A stretch of DNA of 64,000 nt from DASQZK01 sp963732905 (GCA_963732905.1 CAVTBM010000009.1:186001-250000); one strand, 5' to 3'; positions 27,843 through 37,950 are shown, counted from the stretch's first letter. Translations and numbers: made by a program. The notes: generated by a model not told the origin, from the letters alone.

Positions 27843-28290
27843 CGTAGTTTGTTAAGTAGTTTAAAGCAAGGTACGGAAAAAATATTAATTTGCGCGAAAA
27901 ACAGATTCCCGGCCCGCTGTCGGAGACAGGTTGACCAATCCAATATGAGGATGCTGCTGGCCAAAAAATTTCAGGGTCAGCAAAGGAATGGGATCGCCGT
28001 AGATAAAGCCCCGGAGCTTTCACCTCACTCACGCCACAGGTGGCTTAATGACTGAACCGTGATGTGCCGGTCTGGATTTTCCATTGCGTTCAAAGGCTAT
28101 TTTAAGTCTGTCCGGTCCACGGATTAAATTGATGCGTGGATTCAGGGTGAAGAATTCCTGAACGGTAAATCAGTGGAATGAAAAAGGAGGCCGGTACACG
28201 ACACCCGTCCACCGTTTATCGTTACACCGACCTCCCCAAACACAAGAATAGTAGTTGGTAAATGAATGATCGACTCCTTTTTTAATTCTG
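27843..28290. other. Intergenic region, nothing recognised
   Basis: About 450 bases between the GH26 gene and the DUF4340 end of the ABC operon, both leftward. It has a small hairpin GCCAC-AG-GTGGC at 28033-28044 but no credible gene, RNA or terminator that I can support. It should contain the GH26 promoter. Confidence 0.5.
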
Positions 28291-29280
28291 CTACTTCTTC
28301 TTGTTCTTTTTCTTGTTTAGGAAATATCCCCTGGTTTTAAACAATCTGTCAAACAGACCGGTATTTCCACTGACAAAATACACATCCGGATTCTGATCGG
28401 AATGAAAGATATATTCTTTTGGGTTGTCGCCCTGGTAACATTCAATCTTCAATGGTTGCATGCTATTTCCTTCAATGGTCATGCTGTAAAGCGGTTGTTG
28501 TCCGGGAGTGTAATGGTCTTTAATGGAGGAACCTTCTGTAGTACTGATCCTGCTGAGGTAGCCGTTTGTCAACAGGGAATCGGCCGGGCTGTTTTCAGCA
28601 TACCAGACTGAATCTCGGTTGGTGAGTACAAAAGAAGAATCGGACGGATAGTTGAAACTGATTTTATTGATATTATCTTTTACCAGATGGATGAAGCTCT
28701 TATCGCGCCACGAATCAAAATTCCTTCTGAGCATCATAGACAGGAAGCCATCCACTGCATATACGTTATTATCATCCGGCAATCTCACAAATGAACTGCC
28801 CGAAAAACTTTGTCTTCCATACCCGCCAGATCCTCCCGACGGCTGATTATAGTTAAATCTTCCGATAAGGATCCCTGCCAGTGTTTTCCCATCCTTATTT
28901 TTAAAAGTGATTTTTGTTGCTGTACTGTCGCTTAGTTCATAATCTTTCCATTTCGATTTTGATGTAGCTACCAGGCGCTGCGGTTTTACCGAAACCAGAT
29001 TTTCAAGGATACCGGCAGCGGCACCTTTCTCTTCTTTGGCAGTGACATCCCCCTGACTTACCGTCCAGGTGTTTCCGTTCCGGCTGAATTCAATCGGTTT
29101 GTCTTGATCAGATCCGTTGTTGATAATGATTTTACTGACTTCCGTGGTATCCATCGATACCAGGTCGGTTTTAAGGGTTGACTGTTCTCTCGGTATTTTG
29201 ATGAGCCTGGTGAGCACAAGGATCACAACAAGGGCCAGGAGAATAATTATCAGCTTTTTATTGTTCATTTTCTTACTCAT
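28291..29280 (-). CDS. DUF4340-containing membrane-anchored protein
   Basis: This 329-residue protein has one N-terminal membrane segment (about 8-27) and a large extracytoplasmic part with repeated beta-rich DUF4340-type segments (VSKIIINNGSDQDKPIEFSRNG at 48-69; DNINKISFNYPSDSSFVLTN at about 200-220). The C-terminus is Lys/Asn-rich (KKKNKKK). The start overlaps the GldG-like stop by 8 bases (ATGAGTAA), indicating translational coupling. It is the last gene of a four-gene ABC-2 operon, where such proteins are thought to be accessory substrate-side subunits. Function beyond that is unknown. Confidence 0.8.
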   Translation of the reverse strand: MSKKMNNKKLIIILLALVVILVLTRLIKIPREQSTLKTDLVSMDTTEVSKIIINNGSDQDKPIEFSRNGNTWTVSQGDVTAKEEKGAAAGILENLVSVKPQRLVATSKSKWKDYELSDSTATKITFKNKDGKTLAGILIGRFNYNQPSGGSGGYGRQSFSGSSFVRLPDDNNVYAVDGFLSMMLRRNFDSWRDKSFIHLVKDNINKISFNYPSDSSFVLTNRDSVWYAENSPADSLLTNGYLSRISTTEGSSIKDHYTPGQQPLYSMTIEGNSMQPLKIECYQGDNPKEYIFHSDQNPDVYFVSGNTGLFDRLFKTRGYFLNKKKNKKK

Positions 29281-30787
29281 AGCTTACCTCCATTCTTTTA
29301 AATCGTTTGTTGCGGTTCATTTGCATTCTGAAGAGGCCATAGATGACTACCAGGAGGATAGGTGCCATGAAATTAAACCATTTCAGAAAGGTTTTCGTGC
29401 TGTCCTTCAGTTCCTTGATAGGCCTCGAGGTGATGCTTTTTGTCCTCAGCGAAATCAGACCGGTATCATCTGAAAGCCAGTCGATGCTGTTCACCAGAAG
29501 GTTGACATTGTCCTCATTGACACTGCTATTTGACTTTGAGTCGCCACCCACCGCGAAATCACCGTCAGAGATAACGACCATCTTTGAAGGAGTGTTCCCT
29601 GATAATTTTCCGGAGAGGGCGGCGGCAACCGGGATTCTGGACATTGGGAAATCGGATTCCTGCCATTGTTTGTTGATGTTGAAGTACAGGGGTGTTGGAA
29701 GTTCTCCTGATTTGTCGGATGTAAAGGCAATGGGGGTAAAGGTGATTGAGGAATCTCCGGAAAAGCTTACCGGGCTGGCGAAGCGCATCATGACGGCTTC
29801 AAGCCCGCTGGTGATCGGGTGTTTTGCAAAATTCTGGATAACAGGCAGGTATGGAAAGGAGATCTGAACCGGAAAGGGGAAATTCCCCTCGCTCTGCTGA
29901 ACACTTACCGATCCGCATTTTGAATCGACCACGAACTCGGGGGCAATGGTTACACCTTTCCCTTTAAGCCACGTTTCAAGGCCGGTATTATGAACACTTC
30001 CCATCACGGTGGAGAAATTCCCCGTGACCCGGTCCATGGCCAGGAAGATATTTCCGCCCCTGGCCAGAAAATCATCCAGCTGCTTCAATTGAACCGGAGG
30101 GATACTGTCCTGGGGTTTTACGATCATGATGGTTTTAAATTGATCGGGTATCGACGTGGTATCTGTCATTGTAAATGGTTTGACATTATACAGCACGCTG
30201 AGTTCGGTATAAGCCTGAATGAGGTTGGCAATGGACGGTTCGCCATGACCCTGAATAAGGGCAACGGCCGGTTTATCGGTGACGGAAAGCTTTTTGATGG
30301 CCGAAGAAAGGGCATATTCCATAGCCGATCCGGGTTGCAGAAAGGGGATGATCTCCTTGCTGTCGCCCATAGATACCACGGCACCCAGATACGCCTTTTG
30401 TTGTTTCATCTGGTCCTTTTCTCTGACATTGATCATGACAGGCTGAACTCCGGCCTGCACGGCTTCCTGTTCCAGTTTCGGATCGCCGTTGGGATTTTCA
30501 AACTTATATACGACCATTCCTTTGGACCGGTCTCCATATTCAATTAACATGTCCCTGAATTCCTTCGAGACGCTTTCGACATTCGGAGGCAGGTCCTTTG
30601 AAAAATAAGCGGTTACCGTTACAGGCTCCTGCAGGTTAGCAAGGATATTCCGGGTTGCCTTGCTCAGGGTGTACTGATGATTTTCTGTAAAGTCAAGTCT
30701 CAGGTTGTAATTCTCCGACAGTACATTCACGAGGATCACGATTGCTGAGACCAACAGGATTGTTGTTGATATTTTGAGTGATTTCAT
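29273..30787 (-). CDS. GldG-like ABC transporter accessory protein
   Basis: This 504-residue protein has an N-terminal membrane helix (about 8-26), a periplasmic GldG/IntraFlagellar-transport-52-like domain (EPVTVTAYFSKDLPP, AVALIQGHGEPS, GGNIFLAMDR) and a C-terminal membrane helix (about 470-488) before a basic tail. In gliding Flavobacteria GldG works with GldA and GldF. In non-gliding Bacteroidota homologous operons have an undefined export role. It lies between the permease gene (11-base gap) and the DUF4340 gene (8-base overlap). Confidence 0.85.
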   Translation of the reverse strand: MKSLKISTTILLVSAIVILVNVLSENYNLRLDFTENHQYTLSKATRNILANLQEPVTVTAYFSKDLPPNVESVSKEFRDMLIEYGDRSKGMVVYKFENPNGDPKLEQEAVQAGVQPVMINVREKDQMKQQKAYLGAVVSMGDSKEIIPFLQPGSAMEYALSSAIKKLSVTDKPAVALIQGHGEPSIANLIQAYTELSVLYNVKPFTMTDTTSIPDQFKTIMIVKPQDSIPPVQLKQLDDFLARGGNIFLAMDRVTGNFSTVMGSVHNTGLETWLKGKGVTIAPEFVVDSKCGSVSVQQSEGNFPFPVQISFPYLPVIQNFAKHPITSGLEAVMMRFASPVSFSGDSSITFTPIAFTSDKSGELPTPLYFNINKQWQESDFPMSRIPVAAALSGKLSGNTPSKMVVISDGDFAVGGDSKSNSSVNEDNVNLLVNSIDWLSDDTGLISLRTKSITSRPIKELKDSTKTFLKWFNFMAPILLVVIYGLFRMQMNRNKRFKRMEVSYE

Positions 30788-30798
30788 ATTTTTCGTAT

Positions 30799-31524
30799 TT
30801 AATTGGAAAGGTTACGTTTGGCCAGGGATACTTCCGAAAGGAAAATTCCCATGAACATGATGGAGGCGAAATAGATCACATCCTTCGAATCGATGACTCC
30901 TCTTGAGAGGCTGTCGAAGTGATCCGAAAGGCTGAGCGTGCTGAAAACGTTTCCGGCGATTCCGCTCATATCACTGGCTATAAACCTGAAAATAATATGA
31001 AAGAACAATCCTATAAAGATGGCAGCCAGGAAGGCTACGATCTGGTTACTTGTGATACTGCTGGTAAACAGTCCGATGGCAGTGTATGCACCGCTCATCA
31101 GGAGAAGAGCGAGGTATCCGCCGATGACCGCGCCGTTATCGAGATTCCCGATGCTGGCAACTGTGATGACATAAGGCAGGGTGAAGAGCAGGGCAATAGC
31201 TATCAGGATGACCGTTGCCAGGAATTTTCCCAGAACGACCTGCCGGTCATTGACGGCTTTGGTTAAAAGAAGCTCAAGGGTGCCCGTTTTTTTCTCCTCG
31301 GCAATCAGTCGCATGGTGAGTGCCGGAATGAAAAAAAACAATGTCCAGTAGGCGATACCGAAGAAGGATTGGAGGCTTGCCTGGCCAACAAAAAATATGT
31401 CGTGACCGTATAGCCAGGTAAAAAAACCGCTGAATCCCAAAAACAAGACGAGCATAATATAGGCGATCAGGGAATCGAAAAATGAGCCTAATTCCCTTTT
31501 TGTTATGATCCAGATTGTTTTCAT
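30799..31524 (-). CDS. GldF-like ABC-2 permease
   Basis: This 241-residue integral membrane protein has about six hydrophobic helices. The ABC-2 coupling segment MRLIAEEKKTGTLELLLTKAV follows the second helix at about 71-91. It forms the membrane channel of the ABC transporter whose ATPase is encoded 15 bases upstream and whose GldG-like partner is encoded 11 bases downstream. Substrate is unknown. Confidence 0.88.
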   Translation of the reverse strand: MKTIWIITKRELGSFFDSLIAYIMLVLFLGFSGFFTWLYGHDIFFVGQASLQSFFGIAYWTLFFFIPALTMRLIAEEKKTGTLELLLTKAVNDRQVVLGKFLATVILIAIALLFTLPYVITVASIGNLDNGAVIGGYLALLLMSGAYTAIGLFTSSITSNQIVAFLAAIFIGLFFHIIFRFIASDMSGIAGNVFSTLSLSDHFDSLSRGVIDSKDVIYFASIMFMGIFLSEVSLAKRNLSN

Positions 31525-31539
31525 CCGATAATGATTTTA

Positions 31540-32469
31540 TTAATTGGTGGTTAAATCCCTGAAGATATCTTCGAGCTTGGTTTCAAAAGGAGTAAGCTCG
31601 GTCAGTACCCACTTATGATCTACACAAAGATTGAAAATGTCGCGTTTGGTAGTGGTTTCGGGCCGACATTCGACCGTAAAGCTGTTTTTGCTGCGATCGG
31701 TAAAATCAACGAGTTTCACGGTGTCAAGTTTCTGAAGGGCTTTGAAAATGCTGTCCGGTTCCCCATCTTCGATCCGGATCTTAAGAATTTCCTGTCCGCT
31801 TGCCTGTTTCCGCAGCGTCTCGGCTGTACCGTCAGCTACGATCTTCCCTTTGTTGATGATGAAAATTCTGTCGCAGGTGGCTTCCACCTCGGGAAGGATG
31901 TGAGTGCTCAGGATTACGGTCTTTTCACGCCCGAGCTCCCGGATTAGCTTCCGGATCTCAACAATCTGGTTTGGATCAAGTCCGGTGGTAGGTTCGTCGA
32001 GGATCAGGATCTGAGGGTCGTGGATCATCGCCTGGGCCAGTCCGACCCTCTGCTGATAACCCTTCGACAATTGACCAATCTTTTTGTGTTTTTCCCTGTT
32101 AAGTCCTGTAGTCCTGATCATTTCAATCACCCTTCCGGGGATTTTTTCCCTGTCCATGCCCTGGATTTGAGCACAAAAATTCAGGAAATCGATGACCGGC
32201 ATATCTTGATACAGGGGATTGTTCTCCGGAAGGTAACCGATGTATTTTTTGATCTCATCATGATCTTCCCGTACCGATTTTCCACCGATAAAAATATCGC
32301 CGGAATCAGCAGTGAGATAATTCGTGATGATCTTCATCGTTGTGGTTTTACCGGCACCGTTTGGGCCGAGGAAACCCAGGATTTCTCCTGTATTCACCTT
32401 CATGGAAATATTATCCACCGCTTTCTGACTGCCATAGGTTTTCGTCAGATTCTCAATGACAATATCCAT
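31540..32469 (-). CDS. GldA-like ABC transporter ATPase
   Basis: This 309-residue ATPase shows Walker A GPNGAGKTT (35-43), signature LSKGYQQR (134-141), Walker B LILDEPTTGLD (155-165) and the H-loop His190, followed by the roughly 90-residue C-terminal domain usual for ABC-2 ATPases of this group. It is the first gene of the leftward operon ATPase, permease, GldG-like, DUF4340. It energises export or membrane remodelling by that complex. It is divergent from the YciI-like gene. Confidence 0.92.
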   Translation of the reverse strand: MDIVIENLTKTYGSQKAVDNISMKVNTGEILGFLGPNGAGKTTTMKIITNYLTADSGDIFIGGKSVREDHDEIKKYIGYLPENNPLYQDMPVIDFLNFCAQIQGMDREKIPGRVIEMIRTTGLNREKHKKIGQLSKGYQQRVGLAQAMIHDPQILILDEPTTGLDPNQIVEIRKLIRELGREKTVILSTHILPEVEATCDRIFIINKGKIVADGTAETLRKQASGQEILKIRIEDGEPDSIFKALQKLDTVKLVDFTDRSKNSFTVECRPETTTKRDIFNLCVDHKWVLTELTPFETKLEDIFRDLTTN

Positions 32470-32811
32470 TTTTTTTTAATTTTGATGAACCAGTTTTTAT
32501 TTTCGGACGTGATTTTACTGCCAATCGATATAAAATGAAAATCTTCGGCGTTAATAAATGTTAAAGACCTCAGATTTTATGCCGGGGGGGCCTTTTTTAG
32601 GTGCCCTGTCATCAGGATGTAAGTGGCAGGTATACCGGGTATAACAGATGCTGAAAAGGGAAGATAAAGCCAATTCCTGCATAATCTAACATTGGTTGGT
32701 ATAGAGAATGAAGACTGTTTGGCAGGGTCCGGAAAAAACTGGCATCAGGAATTTAAGTTCCTGCTTCATCTGAGTTCATTTAAATTTCAAACTTTAATAA
32801 ACAGGAAAAAT
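32470..32811. promoter_or_regulatory. Divergent promoter region between the ABC operon and the YciI-like gene
   Basis: About 340 bases between divergent starts must carry both promoters. It contains a G-run (32583-32590) followed by CCTTTTTTAGG. No operator or riboswitch is recognisable. Confidence 0.35.
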
Positions 32812-33270
32812 ATGAAAACAGCCATCATCCTTACTTTCTTGATTTTCCTGGGATTCAATGTAAATGCACAGGATACCGGTCCACTCTTTGATCAGGCACT
32901 GGCCGATTCATTAGGGGCTGATGTTTACGGTATGAAGACATACGTATTTGTGATCCTTAAAACCGGTTCAAATAAGTCGGCAAATGCGGAAGAACGAAAC
33001 CGGATATTCAGGGGACATTTGGAGAACATACGCAGATTGGGCAAAGAAGGGAAGCTTATCATTGCCGGTCCTTTCGGGAAGAATGATCAGGACTACCGGG
33101 GGATCTTTATCTTCGATGTTAAATCCGTCGATGAGGTAAAAGAACTCCTCAAAACCGATCCTGCCATTAAAGCCGGTATTTTTGACACGGAGATCTTTCA
33201 GTGGTACGGTTCAGCTGCCCTGCCGGTTTATCTGAAAGTTCATGAAAAGATTGCCAGGGAAAATCCCTAG
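32812..33270 (+). CDS. Exported YciI-like protein
   Basis: The ATG at 32812, preceded by AGGAAAAAT, gives a 152-residue protein with a signal peptide (ending NVNAQ). An upstream ATG would add 40 residues that spoil the signal. Residues 40-135 match the YCII-related fold (YVFVILKTGSN, HLENIRRLGKEGKLIIAGPF, GIFIFDVKSVDEVKELLKTDPAIKAGIF), with the His/Gly-Pro-Phe arrangement typical of the family. Cytoplasmic YciI proteins are small dehalogenase-like or dimeric domains of unclear function. The exported form suggests a periplasmic role. Confidence 0.82.
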   Translation: MKTAIILTFLIFLGFNVNAQDTGPLFDQALADSLGADVYGMKTYVFVILKTGSNKSANAEERNRIFRGHLENIRRLGKEGKLIIAGPFGKNDQDYRGIFIFDVKSVDEVKELLKTDPAIKAGIFDTEIFQWYGSAALPVYLKVHEKIARENP

Positions 33271-33552
33271 GACTGGGCATACTTCCGCAGAACCTCCGGG
33301 TCTGAATTCGCCTGGTTAATGCGGATGATTTTTACAGGTTAAAGGAACAGGTGCGCCGCCTTCCGGATTAATGCGGCTCTGACAGGATATACCTGAATTA
33401 ACCGCTGCGGGGCCGTTCATTCTTAGTACGGGTGGCAGGGGATCTCAATCAGTTATCTTACCCCAAAAATTGACGGAAGGGTCATTCTCTTCTGAAAATT
33501 TTACTATATTTAAGATCGAATCGATCACGATTGGCTACTAACTTCACTCAAA

Positions 33553-36291
33553 ATGAAATTTACTGCCTTATTGTTTTTGGTATTCCTTATTCTTCCCCTG
33601 CATGCGCAAAAGTATGTCCTGGTGTGGGGCGATGAATTCAACACGCCGGGTCTTCCCGACAGCACCAGGTGGGATTATGAATTGGGAAAGGTACGGAACA
33701 GTGAACTTCAGTATTACACTTACCGGCGCCCGGAGAACGCACGGATCGAGGATACGGTGCTGATCATAGAGGCAAGGAAAGAGAATTATAAGGATGCGCA
33801 ATATACCTCTGCCAGTCTGATCTCAAAGCTGAAGGGTGACTGGACCTATGGAAAGATCGAGATCAGCGCTAAGTTACCCACCGGTAAAGGTACCTGGCCT
33901 GCCTTATGGATGATGCCCACCTACAGTGAATACGGGGGATGGCCAAAGAGTGGTGAAATCGATATTATGGAATATATCGGCGTGGAAGCCGAACATCTTT
34001 TTTATACGGCACACTTTGAAGGAACCAACGGTACCGGTCACGAATCTTCTGGCAGCGGTGGAACAACAGGCATCCTTCATCCCTGGGAAAAATTTATCAA
34101 TTTCACCCTTTACTGGACGCCCGACAGCCTGACATGGTATGCCGACGGTGTTAAATATCACAGTTACGCCAAGACGGCCGATGATTACAGGGTCTGGCCT
34201 TTCAACAAGATGTTCTACCTTATCCTGAACCTGGCTTACGGGGGTTCCTGGGGAGGATACGCCGGTGTGGATGACACAAAGCTTCCCCATCAGCTTCTGA
34301 TCGATTATGTCAGGGTGTACCAGTTGCAGGATGGTCCCGGGCCGTATACCCTGGATGTCAGACCGTCAAACGGCGGGACCGTACGGGTCTCTCCGGAAAT
34401 GGACACCTATCCCGAAGGCACGCAGGTTACCCTTACTGCTCTGCCTGATTCTGAATTTATATTCAAAGGATGGCTTCACCTCGGGGCTGCAAATCCCTAT
34501 ACCTTTACCCTGCAGAAGGATATGACCGTCCTTCCTTTTTTTTTGCGAAAGAATGAACAACTGACCAATGGCAGCTTTGATACCGACACCTACGGATGGT
34601 CAAACTTCGTCAGCAACATTCAGACCGGGAATTCAGAGCTTAATGCCCAAAACGGAGAGCTGATATCCAATGTAATCCTTTCACCCCATGTTAACTGGGA
34701 AGTCGGCTTTCAGCAATCCGGGTTCTCCCTGCCGTCTGGATATTACCGCATTTCATTCGATGCATATGCAGAAAATCCTGCTTCGTTGTTGGTGATCCTG
34801 GCGAAAAATTATGGCGACTGGGGATCCTATTTCACCTGGTCGAAGAACCTTACCGGAGACATGCAACATTTTTCCTTCGATTTTCATTTTATGACTGGTG
34901 AGGAAAACTGCAGACTGTTCTTTGGTACGGGAAACTTTTCGGGGAAGATTTTTTTCGATAACATCAGCCTCGTGAAGATCGATGAAATACCGCAGAACAT
35001 AACTCTTGACAGGCACGAGCTTAGTCTTCTCCAGGGGCAGAAAGACAGCCTCAGGTATGTAATGAAGAACCAGTTCGGAGATGATATGACGGGCATTCAG
35101 GCTGGTACTGTAATCTGGTCGGTAAATGGTGATGCAGCCGAATTGACCGGAAACGGATCATTCAAAGCCTCCGGAAACAGCGATGAAGGATGGATCATCG
35201 CTTCTTACGGAGATCTTCGGGATTCCTGTCACCTTTTTGTTCAGAGGATATCAGGCATTCAACTCAGTCCTGATACGTTAGTTACAGATTCCCTTCGGGC
35301 TGCAAAATTCAGCGTTCATACCATCGATCCTGACGGGAAACCTGTAGGGATTGAGCCTGGATTGTATTCATGGGATGTCTCCGGTCCGCTCTTCGGAACA
35401 GTGGATGCTACGGGCTGGTTCAGGGGACAGACGGACGGAATGACCCGGGTATATGTTTCACTGACAGATTTTAGCGATTCGTCCTTTGTGAAGGTGGAAT
35501 GCGGAACAGAACATGTCTTTCTCGACAGCCTGAACGAACCGGATCAGTGGGCCAGCGAATTTGCAGGTATGGAAGATGTGTCTTTGGAACCTTCAAAAAG
35601 CCGGTCAGGTCTTCCGGTTTTCGATATTAGCTATACCTATGCCTGCGGAGAATCCGGTCCCATGATACAACTATCGAGACCTGTCAGGATCTATGGCCTT
35701 CCCGATTCCCTGTGGATGGAGGTGGAGACCGGCGGCGTGAATGTCCTGCCTTCCTTCAGGATCTTAAAACATGACGGGACTTCAGAGTGGATCGAAGGAA
35801 AGGTTCTGAGCAGCCTGATACCGGTATTGACGGGCATTCCTGCTGGACAGGAAATCATAACCGATTATCCGCTGACCCTTACCGCCGTGAAATTTCAAAT
35901 CGTCACTGACGGACAAGTCTGTGAAACCGTTGAAACCGTTTCAGGAACGATCAGGTTACGGAAACTAATGGCAAGTTACCCCGGGCATGCTGCTTTTTTT
36001 GCAGATGAGCCGGATAATACAGGAGTGTTCTTACCCGGAAGAGCCGCTGAAGCAACTGTCTTTCCGAACCCTGCAAGCGAAAGGATCACAATTCATCTTT
36101 CGCCGCAGATCATTGGTCGGCCTGCACTGCTTCAGATCTTCAGCCCCGACGGCAGGTTATTCATGAACGGTCAGATCCGGGGTGAACAGGCTGAAATCAA
36201 TATTTCAGGCTGGAATCCCGGATTATACATCCTCAGAATAACCACTCCGGATGCCGTGAAAAATGTTAATCTCGTCATCCTTCATCATTAA
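33553..36291 (+). CDS. Multidomain GH16 laminarinase-type glucanase with T9SS tail
   Basis: This 912-residue protein has a signal peptide (ending LHAQ). The GH16 domain (20-257) carries the catalytic motif EIDIME at 135-140 (nucleophile Glu135, Asp137, acid/base Glu140) plus WPALWMMP. The intact GTWPALWM and the longer laminarinase-style motif point to beta-1,3 or mixed-linkage glucan. A bacterial-repeat beta module lies at 265-330 (GGTVRVSPEMDTYPEGTQVTLTA split over two strands). Next comes a CBM4/9-like jelly roll at 336-478 (LTNGSFDTDTYGWSN, FDNISLVKI), then Ig-like and unassigned beta domains (480-830). A T9SS sorting domain (VFPNPASERITIHLS to the end) finishes the protein. It should be exported through the T9SS to the surface. 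It appears monocistronic. Confidence 0.92.
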   Translation: MKFTALLFLVFLILPLHAQKYVLVWGDEFNTPGLPDSTRWDYELGKVRNSELQYYTYRRPENARIEDTVLIIEARKENYKDAQYTSASLISKLKGDWTYGKIEISAKLPTGKGTWPALWMMPTYSEYGGWPKSGEIDIMEYIGVEAEHLFYTAHFEGTNGTGHESSGSGGTTGILHPWEKFINFTLYWTPDSLTWYADGVKYHSYAKTADDYRVWPFNKMFYLILNLAYGGSWGGYAGVDDTKLPHQLLIDYVRVYQLQDGPGPYTLDVRPSNGGTVRVSPEMDTYPEGTQVTLTALPDSEFIFKGWLHLGAANPYTFTLQKDMTVLPFFLRKNEQLTNGSFDTDTYGWSNFVSNIQTGNSELNAQNGELISNVILSPHVNWEVGFQQSGFSLPSGYYRISFDAYAENPASLLVILAKNYGDWGSYFTWSKNLTGDMQHFSFDFHFMTGEENCRLFFGTGNFSGKIFFDNISLVKIDEIPQNITLDRHELSLLQGQKDSLRYVMKNQFGDDMTGIQAGTVIWSVNGDAAELTGNGSFKASGNSDEGWIIASYGDLRDSCHLFVQRISGIQLSPDTLVTDSLRAAKFSVHTIDPDGKPVGIEPGLYSWDVSGPLFGTVDATGWFRGQTDGMTRVYVSLTDFSDSSFVKVECGTEHVFLDSLNEPDQWASEFAGMEDVSLEPSKSRSGLPVFDISYTYACGESGPMIQLSRPVRIYGLPDSLWMEVETGGVNVLPSFRILKHDGTSEWIEGKVLSSLIPVLTGIPAGQEIITDYPLTLTAVKFQIVTDGQVCETVETVSGTIRLRKLMASYPGHAAFFADEPDNTGVFLPGRAAEATVFPNPASERITIHLSPQIIGRPALLQIFSPDGRLFMNGQIRGEQAEINISGWNPGLYILRITTPDAVKNVNLVILHH

Positions 36292-36530
36292 CCCGGCAGT
36301 GTATCAATACTGAAACGCTCCGGTTTTTTATAGCCCCGCCTTCGTGTAGTCGGATTGTACATAAAAAGGTACTTTAAAACCCCGAAATTTTTGCGGAATT
36401 TCCGATTGCCACTCCAAGCCGGAAAAGCAAGCGGTACAACTGAGCTTCTATAGATCACTTCACCAATTATTGATGTCGGGAATTGCAAATTAAAGTAAGC
36501 CAGATCATCATCGAATAGAATTTTTATTAT

Positions 36531-36550
36531 ATTCGTAATATACTACGAAT
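36531..36550. promoter_or_regulatory. Perfect 7-bp inverted repeat just upstream of an outer-membrane protein gene
   Basis: ATTCGTA (36531-36537) and TACGAAT (36544-36550) flank ATATAC, 20 bases before the start at 36570. Placement and symmetry fit an operator overlapping the transcription start. No regulator is identified. Confidence 0.4.
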
Positions 36551-36569
36551 ACTCAACAAACTAATTTTC

Positions 36570-37868
36570 ATGAATACAACCTTGAAAACCATTATGATGG
36601 TTTCGTTTTTGCTTTGGCAATTCTCCACCTTTTCATATGGGCAGAATGAGGAATTTTTGCCGGGCTTTATTATCAATTCTGAAGGCGACACCCTTAAAGG
36701 CCTGGTGAATTATACCGATTGGAAATCCAACCCGGATAAGATATGGTTTAAGAAGGGAAAGGAAAGCGATAGGGAAATTTATTCTCCTGCGGATATCCTG
36801 GCCTTTGGAATAAAGGAAGATTATTTTATCAGCACCACCGTGGATGTGGAAGTCAGCACAACAGTTATGAGCATGATGTCAGAGAATCCGACGCCACAAC
36901 TCGAGACAAGGGTCGTTTTTCTGAAGAAGCTTGTCGAGGGTAAAAAAAGCCTCTACTATTATAAGCATGCCGGACAGAAGGAGAACTTTTATTTTGAAAA
37001 TAACGGTAAATATGAACTCCTGATCCATAAACTTTACCTGCGAAGAAATTCGGGAAGAACCTTTCAGGCTCACAACAACATGTACGTTGGGCAGCTGAAA
37101 GTATATTTTGAAAACTGCCCGAAGGTAACCAGGAAGCTTGTCAACATGAGGTATAACCTTAAAAGCATGATCTCCATTTTTGAAAAATACTACAGTGCAT
37201 GTTCAGAAACATCGGCGAGTTATCATATCCCTAAAAAGTTACACAAATCAAATAATGGCGTGTTAGCGGGCGTCTCTCATACTGATCTCAGATTTATTAC
37301 CACTGTGACCCCTTCACCTTATCCTAACCTGACTGACCGGGTGTATACCTCCTCAACAAATTTCGTATGTGGCTATTTCTTCGATAAACAGTTATTTTGG
37401 AACAAGAAAAATTTGCAGCTGCATAATGAGTTTATTTTCAACACTTTTGAAACGACCACAAATTTCACGGTCCCTAAGTATGAAAATGAGTATTCCGTAT
37501 ATGACATTCGTATTGGTTGCACTTATCTCCATTTAAACAGTATGCTTCGGTATAAGATTCCGGCAGGTCCCGGTGCCTTTACGATAAGTGCCGGAGGTTC
37601 GGCGGGATTTACAATTGGCCTGGTGAATAATCAGACTATCACAAAACATTTCTATTCTACTAAGTATACAGGAACAAGCAGAGCGATTCCAAATCACCGG
37701 CCATATTCATTTGGTTACAATGCAGGTTTAGGGTATGAATACGGGCGCTTTGGACTGGAGGTGCGATATGCCGGTGAAAATGGTATGTCAAACATCGACG
37801 GGATAAAGTCCCCGGTAAGGCAGTATTTTGTGCTATTGTCCTATCATTTCAAAAAGCAAGACAGGTAG
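36570..37868 (+). CDS. Unknown outer-membrane beta-barrel-type protein
   Basis: This 432-residue protein has a signal peptide (ending FSYGQ). Residues 30-190 form a beta-rich domain that opens with PGFIINSEGDTLKGLVNYTDW, a pattern seen at the start of many uncharacterised Bacteroidota proteins. Residues 220-432 show alternating strands typical of a small outer-membrane barrel (TISAGGSAGFTIGLV, YSFGYNAGLGYEYGRFGLEVRYA) with a final strand YFVLLSYHF. No enzymatic motif is seen. It stands alone between the GH16 gene and the glucuronate genes. I do not recognise a named family. Confidence 0.75.
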   Translation: MNTTLKTIMMVSFLLWQFSTFSYGQNEEFLPGFIINSEGDTLKGLVNYTDWKSNPDKIWFKKGKESDREIYSPADILAFGIKEDYFISTTVDVEVSTTVMSMMSENPTPQLETRVVFLKKLVEGKKSLYYYKHAGQKENFYFENNGKYELLIHKLYLRRNSGRTFQAHNNMYVGQLKVYFENCPKVTRKLVNMRYNLKSMISIFEKYYSACSETSASYHIPKKLHKSNNGVLAGVSHTDLRFITTVTPSPYPNLTDRVYTSSTNFVCGYFFDKQLFWNKKNLQLHNEFIFNTFETTTNFTVPKYENEYSVYDIRIGCTYLHLNSMLRYKIPAGPGAFTISAGGSAGFTIGLVNNQTITKHFYSTKYTGTSRAIPNHRPYSFGYNAGLGYEYGRFGLEVRYAGENGMSNIDGIKSPVRQYFVLLSYHFKKQDR

Positions 37869-37950
37869 AAACAGGCTTTTATCCTGTAATTGATTTCGGA
37901 TTCACTCGGGCTTTTTTTGTATTTTCGTGGTAGGTAAAAACTGAAAAACC

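Noticed and set aside
27849..28055. 68-codon plus-strand frame upstream of GH26
   Set aside because: It sits in the spacer with no homology-like features, a poor start context and no hydrophobic or motif content.
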